From positions 186,001 to 250,000 of the forward strand of contig NZ_JAUYTT010000012.1 of assembly GCF_030695035.1 (NCBI RefSeq): a stretch of DNA of 64,000 bases, in the 5' to 3' direction. A model generated the notes under the pieces. That model worked only from the letters and a program-made list of their open reading frames with translations. It did no database searches and was not told the origin of the DNA. A program made the translations under genes and the position numbers. The DNA is from Frigidibacter sp. GTDB lineage: Bacteria > Pseudomonadota > Alphaproteobacteria > Rhodobacterales > Rhodobacteraceae. Positions 58,767 to 64,000 of the stretch are shown here, in pieces (position 1 is the first letter of the stretch; each line of letters opens with the position of its first letter).

Positions 58767-59575
58767 TTCCCCAGTTCCCGCCCACGATCCGCCGCCGCCT
58801 TCACGGCTTTTTTCAACAAGGGCGGGAATCCCGTCTCCTCATCCATCAGCACCTCCAGCGCCGCCGCCGTGGTGCCGGCAGGCGAGGTCACGTTGATGCG
58901 CAGCTGCGCCGGGGTTTCCGGCGAAGCCTCGGCCAGTGCCCCCGCCCCGCCAACGGTCGCCTTTGCCAGTTGCAGCGCCAAAGCGGGCGGCAGCCCCTCC
59001 GCCTCGCCCGCGGCCGCCAGCGTCTCGATCAGGTGGAACACATAGGCGGGGCCGGAGCCGGACACGGCGGTGACCGCATCCATCTGATGCTCGCCCTCCA
59101 GCCGCACCACCTGGCCCACGGCCGCCAGCAACGCCTCGGCCAAGGCCAGATGCTCTTCGCTCGCCTGCGCATTTCCGGTGATCGCGGTGATGCCGCGGCC
59201 GATGGCGGCGGGGGTGTTCGGCATCGCCCGCACGATGGGCGTGCCAGCCCCAAGCACCTGCTCGTAATGGGAAATCGTGGTGCCGGCGGCCACCGACAGA
59301 AACAGCGTCGGCCCGTTGCCCATGCCCTGCAGGGTCGGCAGCGCCTCGGCCATCATCTGCGGCTTGACCGCGATCAGCACAATGGCGGGGCTGCCCGGCA
59401 GCGGCTGGTTGATCTGAACGCCGGTTGCCATCAGCCAGTCCGAGGGGCGCGGGTCGATCACCCAGACGCTGGCGGCAGGCAGGCCCTGCTTCAGCCAGCC
59501 TTCCAGCATCGCCGAGCCCATCTTGCCGCAGCCCAGCAGAACCAGGCCGCGGGCCTTCACCGTTTCCATATCCAT
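58763..59575 (-). CDS. proC: Pyrroline-5-carboxylate reductase
   Basis: ProC (270 residues) makes the last step of proline synthesis with NAD(P)H. It shows GLVLLGCGKMGSAMLEGWL (Rossmann loop), IVRAMPNTPAAIGRGITAI, and VTAVSGSGPAYVFHLIETLA with the C-terminal AGTTAAALEVL dimer helix. GGAAGGA lies eight bases before the ATG at 59575, favouring it over the ATG two codons later. Confidence 0.95.
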   Translation of the reverse strand: MDMETVKARGLVLLGCGKMGSAMLEGWLKQGLPAASVWVIDPRPSDWLMATGVQINQPLPGSPAIVLIAVKPQMMAEALPTLQGMGNGPTLFLSVAAGTTISHYEQVLGAGTPIVRAMPNTPAAIGRGITAITGNAQASEEHLALAEALLAAVGQVVRLEGEHQMDAVTAVSGSGPAYVFHLIETLAAAGEAEGLPPALALQLAKATVGGAGALAEASPETPAQLRINVTSPAGTTAAALEVLMDEETGFPPLLKKAVKAAADRGRELGK

Positions 59576-59613
59576 TCGCCCGTCCTTCCGGTGATCCCTG
59601 ACGGGGCCGGAGC

Positions 59614-60117
59614 TTAGGCGCGCCCGTAGGCCTCGGCAATGGCGACCTTCATCGCCGACTCGGGCGTCTGCTCGCCCCAGCCGACCAGTTGGAAGGCGGG
59701 GTAGAAGCGCTCGGCGGCGATCACCGCGGTGCCGATCATCTTGTCGATCTGCTCGGGCCCGGCGACCTGTCCGCCTGCCAGAACAAGGCCATAGCGCCAG
59801 ACCATCATCCGCTGCTCGGCCCAATAGGTGAAGGCGCCGGACCAGACCTGATCGTTGATGCGGTTCAGCACCTCATAGAGCTCGCCCATCCGGTGCGCCG
59901 GCGGCTCCATTTCAAAGGTGCAGATCAGCCGCAGCGTCTCATCCTGGGGCGACCAGGCGAGGGTGAGCGAATAGGTCCGCCACTGGCCCTCAACGGCCAT
60001 GGCGATCTGATCTTCGGTGACGCGGTCGAAATCCCATTCATGGTGTTCGGCCAGCGTCTCGACAATGTCGATGGGGTGAAGGTCGTCGGAGAGCAGGAAG
60101 TCTTCGGAAAGCGACAT
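59614..60117 (-). CDS. YbjN domain-containing protein
   Basis: The 167-residue product starts MSLSEDFLLSDDLHPIDIVE. The YbjN/type III secretion chaperone-like fold is suggested by LICTFEMEPPAHRMGELYEV, LNRINDQVWSGAFTYWAEQR and MMVWRYGLVLAGGQ. E. coli YbjN affects motility and stress; the role here is unknown. It lies 38 bp upstream of proC. Confidence 0.85.
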   Translation of the reverse strand: MSLSEDFLLSDDLHPIDIVETLAEHHEWDFDRVTEDQIAMAVEGQWRTYSLTLAWSPQDETLRLICTFEMEPPAHRMGELYEVLNRINDQVWSGAFTYWAEQRMMVWRYGLVLAGGQVAGPEQIDKMIGTAVIAAERFYPAFQLVGWGEQTPESAMKVAIAEAYGRA

Positions 60118-60208
60118 GCCGCGCCTCTTGCCTTGTGCCGGAGACGAGGAGGATCGCCTAGCGGCAGGGTGCATTCACAAGGACAGGCGGTGTTCTCCGA
60201 TTGCCCTT

Positions 60209-60276
60209 ACAACATATGGTGCAAGGGCGGGCCGCTTGTGTAAAGCGGATTCTGGGGGCGGCCCACGATATGTTGT
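60209..60276. repeat. 68-bp inverted-repeat element with exclusive inner stems
   Basis: ACAACATAT (60209-60217) pairs with ATATGTTGT (60268-60276); 12 of 13 terminal bases match counting GTG inside. Within it, GGGCCGC (60229-60235) can pair with GCGGCCC (60258-60264), or CCGCTT (60232-60237) with AAGCGG (60243-60248), but not both fully. It lies between the divergent-facing YbjN start and the ubiK terminator. It might be a MITE relic or an RNA element. Confidence 0.6.
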
Positions 60277-60281
60277 GGACG

Positions 60282-60329
60282 AAAAGCAAAACACCGCAAT
60301 CGGGTGCGCTGCCCCCGAATTGCGGTGTT
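60282..60329 (-). terminator. Terminator of ubiK
   Basis: On the minus strand AACACCGCAAT (11 bp) and its complement plus CCCG/CGGG form a stem of about 15 bp (60290-60329), followed by TTTTGCTTTTC. It begins 18 bp after the ubiK stop. A third copy of the stem sequence, GCGGTGTTCT, occurs at 60187-60196. Confidence 0.88.
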
Positions 60330-60347
60330 CTTTAAGTTAGGCGCGGT

Positions 60348-60599
60348 TCAGACCTGTTTGGCTGCCGATTCCAGCGCGGCAAGGCGCGCCGACAGCGCCT
60401 CATTCTCTTCGCGCGCCTTCTGCGCCATGGCGCGCACCGCGTCGAATTCCTCGCGCGTCACGAAGTTGCGATCCGCCAGCCAGCGGTCGAACCAGCTTTT
60501 CATCGCCGTCTCGGCCTCGGTCTTGGCGCCTTGGGCCACGCCCATGGCGTTGGTCATCAGCTTGGACATGTCGTCGAAGAACTTGTTGTTGCTCTGCAT
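60348..60599 (-). CDS. ubiK: Accessory factor UbiK family protein
   Basis: The 83-residue product [20 protein letters not shown]... matches UbiK/YqiC (BMFP): an amphipathic N-terminal helix, the [20 protein letters not shown] centre and a C-terminal coiled coil ([17 protein letters not shown]). UbiK helps the UbiJ-based complex of aerobic ubiquinone synthesis. The start at 60599 follows GGGAGA. Confidence 0.88.
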   Translation of the reverse strand: MQSNNKFFDDMSKLMTNAMGVAQGAKTEAETAMKSWFDRWLADRNFVTREEFDAVRAMAQKAREENEALSARLAALESAAKQV

Positions 60600-60773
60600 C
60601 GCGGATCTCCCGAGGGGTTTGAGCCTATATGGGCACAGCGGGGCGCCGAGGCAAGCCGCAGGGCCAGCCCGGTCAGGGAATCGTGCGCGGCAGCCGGGTT
60701 GACATCGCCCCCCCGGGGCGGGCACTCCTCGCGCCGAAAGTGCCGCCGCAGACGGACGGCCATAAGGACCGAC

Positions 60774-61670
60774 ATGACTTCAGGCATCCCCTTTCCCGAT
60801 CTGTCGCCCGAGATCTTCACGATTGAAATCGGCAGCTTCGCCTTCTCGCTGCGCTGGTATGCGCTGGCCTATATCGCGGGGCTGATCGCCGGCTGGCGGA
60901 TCGTGGTGGCGCTGATGCGGCGGTCGGGGCTTTGGCCCGCCGGGCGGGCGCCGATGCCGGTGGAGCGGGTCGAGGATCTGCTGACCGCCATCGTCATCGG
61001 CGTGATCCTCGGCGGGCGGCTGGGGTTCGTGCTGTTCTACCAGCCGGGGTATTTCCTGGCGAACCCCTGGGACATCCCGAAGGTCTGGCAGGGCGGCATG
61101 GCCTTTCATGGCGGCTTTCTGGGCGTCGTGGTGGCGGGGATCTGGTTCTGCCGCCGCCACGGCGTGCCGATGCTGCAACTCGCGGATGCGCTGGCCCTTG
61201 CCACCCCGGCGGGGCTTTTCTTCGGCCGCATCGCCAATTTCATCAATGCCGAGCTTTGGGGCCGCCCGACCGACATGCCCTGGGGCGTGATCTTCCCCGG
61301 CGAGGCGGCGCAGACCTGCGAGGGCATCGCCTATGGCCTCTGCGCGCGCCACCCCTCGCAGCTCTACGAGGCGGGGCTGGAGGGGCTGCTGCTGGGCCTG
61401 GTGCTGCTGCTGGCGGTGCGGGCGGGCGCGCTGAAGCTGCCGGGCACCGTAACTGGCCTCTTCATCGCCGGCTATGGCGCGGCGCGGTTCTTCGTGGAGT
61501 TCTTCCGGCAGGCCGATCCGCAATTCATCACCCCGGACAATCCGATGGGCAATGCGCTGCAACTGGGCGCCACGGGCCTTTCGATGGGGCAACTGCTGTC
61601 GCTGCCGATGATCGCCATAGGCGTTTGGCTGGTGCTGCGCGCGCGCCGGCAGACCGCCGCCCCGGCATGA
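60774..61670 (+). CDS. lgt: Prolipoprotein diacylglyceryl transferase Lgt
   Basis: Lgt (298 residues, about seven transmembrane helices) transfers diacylglycerol to the lipobox Cys, as needed for BamD and the M48 lipoprotein of this window. The signature [20 protein letters not shown] (about 158-177), the HGG in MAFHGGFLG and [16 protein letters not shown] are visible. The start at 60774 gives [20 protein letters not shown]. It overlaps the next gene by 4 bp (ATGA). Confidence 0.96.
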   Translation: MTSGIPFPDLSPEIFTIEIGSFAFSLRWYALAYIAGLIAGWRIVVALMRRSGLWPAGRAPMPVERVEDLLTAIVIGVILGGRLGFVLFYQPGYFLANPWDIPKVWQGGMAFHGGFLGVVVAGIWFCRRHGVPMLQLADALALATPAGLFFGRIANFINAELWGRPTDMPWGVIFPGEAAQTCEGIAYGLCARHPSQLYEAGLEGLLLGLVLLLAVRAGALKLPGTVTGLFIAGYGAARFFVEFFRQADPQFITPDNPMGNALQLGATGLSMGQLLSLPMIAIGVWLVLRARRQTAAPA

Positions 61671-62746
61671 CCCCTCTGGCGGGTCTCCTCGCCCGCCGCA
61701 TCGAAGCGGGTGGGCCGATCACCCTGGCGGAGTATATGGCCGAATGCCTGCTGCACCCTGAGCATGGCTATTACAGCACCCGCGATCCTTTCGGCCGTGG
61801 CGGCGACTTCACCACCGCGCCCGAGATCAGCCAGATGTTCGGCGAGATGCTGGGGCTGGCGCTGGCGCAGGCCTGGCTGGACCAAGGCTTCCCCACGGCC
61901 TTCGTGCTGGCTGAGATTGGCCCGGGCCGCGGCACGCTGATGGCCGATGTGCTGCGCACCATCCGCCCCGTGCCGGGGATGGAAGCGGCGGCGGAGGTGC
62001 ATCTGGTCGAGGCCTCGGCCACCCTGCGCGCCCGGCAGCGGGAAACCCTCGCCGGGCATCAAGTGGCTTGGCACGACAGCATCGACACCCTACCCGAAGC
62101 GCCGTTGTTCCTGCTGGCGAACGAGTTCTTCGACGCGCTGCCGATCCGCCAGTTCGTCCGCTCTGGCCCCGGCTGGTGCGAGCGGCTGGTGGGCCTTTCG
62201 GCCGACGGCGCCCTGCAACCCGGCCTCTCCCCCCCTGCCCCGCTAGCGGCGCTGGCCCATAGGCTGACCGATACAGCGACGGGCGATGTGGTCGAGATCT
62301 GCCCCGCCGCCCCGTCCATCGCCGCCAGCATCGCCACCCGCATCGCCCGCCATGGCGGCGCGGCGCTGATCGTGGATTATGGCGGCTGGCACAGTCTGGG
62401 CGACACCTTTCAGGCCGTGCAGGGCCATGCCACAGCCGATCCTTTCGCCGCCCCCGGCGAAGCCGACCTGACCGCCCATGTCGATTTCGAGCCCCTCGCC
62501 GCCGCCGCCCGCAGCGCCGGGGCCGCAGCCAGCGCGCTGATCCCCCAAGGCGTGCTGCTGGAGCGGCTGGGGATCGCCGCCCGGGCCGAGCGGCTGGCGC
62601 GGGGCCTCGGCGGCAGCGCGCTGGAAAGCCACCTCGCCGCGCATCGCCGCTTGACCCACCCCGGCGAAATGGGAAGGGTGTTCAAGGCACTGGCCATCCA
62701 CCCGCAAACCCAATCTCCTCCCCCCGGTTTCGAGCCCTCCGCCTGA
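61667..62746 (+). CDS. SAM-dependent methyltransferase, MidA/NDUFAF7 family (DUF185)
   Basis: The 359-residue product starts [20 protein letters not shown]. Family features are [38 protein letters not shown], the SAM loop [16 protein letters not shown] (about 81-96) and [13 protein letters not shown]. Mitochondrial NDUFAF7 methylates an Arg of complex I subunit NDUFS2; bacterial targets are unproven. The order lgt-midA-pgeF is common in alphaproteobacteria. Confidence 0.9.
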   Translation: MTPLAGLLARRIEAGGPITLAEYMAECLLHPEHGYYSTRDPFGRGGDFTTAPEISQMFGEMLGLALAQAWLDQGFPTAFVLAEIGPGRGTLMADVLRTIRPVPGMEAAAEVHLVEASATLRARQRETLAGHQVAWHDSIDTLPEAPLFLLANEFFDALPIRQFVRSGPGWCERLVGLSADGALQPGLSPPAPLAALAHRLTDTATGDVVEICPAAPSIAASIATRIARHGGAALIVDYGGWHSLGDTFQAVQGHATADPFAAPGEADLTAHVDFEPLAAAARSAGAAASALIPQGVLLERLGIAARAERLARGLGGSALESHLAAHRRLTHPGEMGRVFKALAIHPQTQSPPPGFEPSA

Positions 62747-62750
62747 TGAC

Positions 62751-63506
62751 ATGACCCTTGAAATTCTGACCGTCCCCGCGCTCGGCGACCTGCGCCACGG
62801 CTTTTTCACCCGCAGGGGAGGTGCGTCATCAGGCATCTTTTCCGGGCTGAACTGCGGGCATGGCTCCACCGACCTGACCGAAGCTGTGGCGGTGAACCGC
62901 GCCCGTGTCGCCGCCGCGATGCGAGTGCAGCCGGCGCAGCTGATCGGGGTGCATCAGGTTCATTCCGCCGAGGTGGTGACGGTCACCGGCCCGCTGACTG
63001 TCGCACAGCGTGCCGATGCGCTGGTGACCGCGGTGCCGGGCCTTGCGCTTTGCATCCTCACCGCCGATTGCCAGCCGGTGCTGTTCGCCGACAGCTCGGC
63101 CGGCGTGATCGGCGCTGCCCATGCCGGCTGGCGCGGGGCACTTGGCGGCATCCTCGAGGAAACACTTGACGCGATGGAGGCACTTGGTGCCCGGCGCGAG
63201 CGTATCGTGGCCGTGATCGGCCCCACCATCAGCCAGCGCGCCTATGAGGTCGGCCCCGAGTTCCTGGCCGAGTTCCTGGCCGAGGATGCCGAGAATGTCC
63301 GCTTCTTCGCGGGGGGCACCGGCGACCGGATGCAGTTCGACCTGCCGGGCTTCTCGCTGCACCGCCTGCGGACAGCGGGCGTGGCCGAGGCGGAATGGAC
63401 GCGCCATTGCACCTATTCCGACCCGGCGCGCTTCTACTCCTACCGCCGCTCCGTTCATGCCGGCGAGGCGGATTATGGCCGGCTGATATCTGCCATCCGG
63501 CTCTGA
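62751..63506 (+). CDS. pgeF: Peptidoglycan editing factor PgeF (YfiH, laccase domain)
   Basis: The 251-residue product has LGDLRHGFFTRRGGASSGIF, the His in GVHQVHSAEVVTV (about residue 70), the Cys in ILTADCQPVLFAD (about 107) and His in GAAHAGWRGALGG (about 124), forming the CNF1-like Cys/His site. E. coli YfiH removes wrongly incorporated serine-containing muropeptide precursors; purine nucleosidase activity is also reported in the family. It starts 4 bp after the methyltransferase stop. Confidence 0.92.
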   Translation: MTLEILTVPALGDLRHGFFTRRGGASSGIFSGLNCGHGSTDLTEAVAVNRARVAAAMRVQPAQLIGVHQVHSAEVVTVTGPLTVAQRADALVTAVPGLALCILTADCQPVLFADSSAGVIGAAHAGWRGALGGILEETLDAMEALGARRERIVAVIGPTISQRAYEVGPEFLAEFLAEDAENVRFFAGGTGDRMQFDLPGFSLHRLRTAGVAEAEWTRHCTYSDPARFYSYRRSVHAGEADYGRLISAIRL

Positions 63507-63627
63507 CGCAGCCCGCCGCGGAACCACCCGATCCGTGCCGCGCTGTTGCCATGCCGCTGCCGCAAAGGCGGGCGACAAAGGCGGCAAGACGGGCATGAGG
63601 CGCCCGCAGCAACGAGGGAGCACAAAG

Positions 63628-63789
63628 ATGAAACCGCAACGCCGCTGGATGATGTCCGTTCTGGCCGAAGCCGCCCGTGAAGCCGCGAACCCGACCCTCA
63701 TGCCCTGGCAGCGCAAGAAGGCCGCCGCCCCGGTCCGCGCGCCGCGCGCCGCCGCCGTGCCGCCGCTCCGCGCTGCAGCCCGCGCCTGA
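63628..63789 (+). CDS. Small basic protein typical of Rhodobacteraceae
   Basis: A 53-residue frame begins MKPQRRWMMSVLAEAAREAA and continues to a Pro/Arg/Ala-rich tail with PWQRKKAA. GAGGGAG lies eight bases before the ATG. I recall similar short proteins with an N-terminal MK-x-RRWM-x-SV motif in many Rhodobacteraceae genomes; none has a known role. It is rich in Arg and Lys, hence possibly RNA- or membrane-binding. Confidence 0.6.
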   Translation: MKPQRRWMMSVLAEAAREAANPTLMPWQRKKAAAPVRAPRAAAVPPLRAAARA

Positions 63790-64000
63790 CAGCGCCGCGC
63801 TCTTCCCAGACTGCCCGATTCGCCCGCAGCGCCGCGCAAATCGGCGACATTCCGCGCCCTCTGCGGCCCTGCCGAAACAATGCCGCAGCCCTGCCTCAAT
63901 ATGGCCCCGAGCCACCGGCACCCTTGCAACGATTCTGACAGATCCTGCCGCCTCTGCGATCTCCCCCGTCCCTGCGCCGCGCGGGGATTGATGCAGATGT
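63790..64000. other. Window end without a recognisable gene
   Basis: No coding frame with convincing start and ribosome binding site is seen here. An ATG at 63991 after GGGGATTG may begin the next plus-strand gene, but only three codons are visible. Confidence 0.3.

Overview
This is a GC-rich (roughly two-thirds G+C by eye) chromosomal segment from an alphaproteobacterium of the family Rhodobacteraceae (Rhodobacter, Gemmobacter, Tabrizicola or Paracoccus relatives). The signs are an aerobic cobaltochelatase cobS-cobT pair after a J-domain gene, an FtsZ with a very long Q/P/A-rich linker, a DUF2484 gene between murB and murC, a GcrA cell-cycle regulator, DUF1467 and DUF6455 proteins, and a recurrent terminator-like hairpin carrying an ATATTTG-type motif. 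It is core genome: I see no rRNA, tRNA, CRISPR, prophage, transposase or integrase.

Layout. 1-7.5 kb (+): tail of a J-domain gene, cobS, cobT, an aminopeptidase P, a DUF427 protein, an FAD-linked oxidase of the D-lactate dehydrogenase type and an NTF2-like protein. 7.6-21.5 kb (-): a long division/wall cluster read right to left, ftsW-murG-murC-DUF2484-murB-ddl-ftsQ-ftsA-ftsZ-lpxC, then bamD and recN. 21.7-30.8 kb: ldh, a DinB protein, yebC, a brnT/antitoxin pair, an exported protein with an SLC13 transporter, ymdB, and divergent epmA and efp, then rlmJ. 31-35.7 kb (+): an Arg-rich leader peptide candidate, argD, argF, gcrA, rimO. 35.8-48.6 kb: small stress and housekeeping genes (PRC-barrel, IMPACT, 4-TM transporter, two DUF6455, M48 lipoprotein protease, DUF167, histone-deacetylase-like, nitroreductase, EI24, NYN RNase, DUF1467, mce, a receiver protein, GNAT, DUF1501/DUF1800). 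48.8-63.8 kb: aspS and carB (divergent), an orphan BrnA-like protein, an exported protein, a DEAD-box helicase, tdk, CsbD, csaA-proC, YbjN, ubiK, lgt-midA-pgeF and a 53-residue basic microprotein.

How it fits together. The central cluster makes lipid II and the early divisome and is tied to outer-membrane biogenesis through lpxC and bamD. The ftsZ upstream region has a candidate promoter whose -10 overlaps a GANTC (CcrM methylation) site, and gcrA, whose product reads such sites, lies 20 kb away. argD-argF and carB are arginine/pyrimidine genes; argD is preceded by a short frame with five Arg codons.

Most unusual signals: (1) a roughly 260-285 bp multi-hairpin element in three copies (27.9, 38.9 and 54.4 kb), with covarying stem bases and a frame-breaking indel, so a structured nucleic acid rather than a protein; (2) an in-frame segment of about 85 codons inside aspS with only 49% G+C by my count, where the family normally has a short linker; (3) the possible arginine leader peptide; (4) the GANTC/-10 overlap at ftsZ; (5) several nested or mutually exclusive hairpins in short intergenic gaps.
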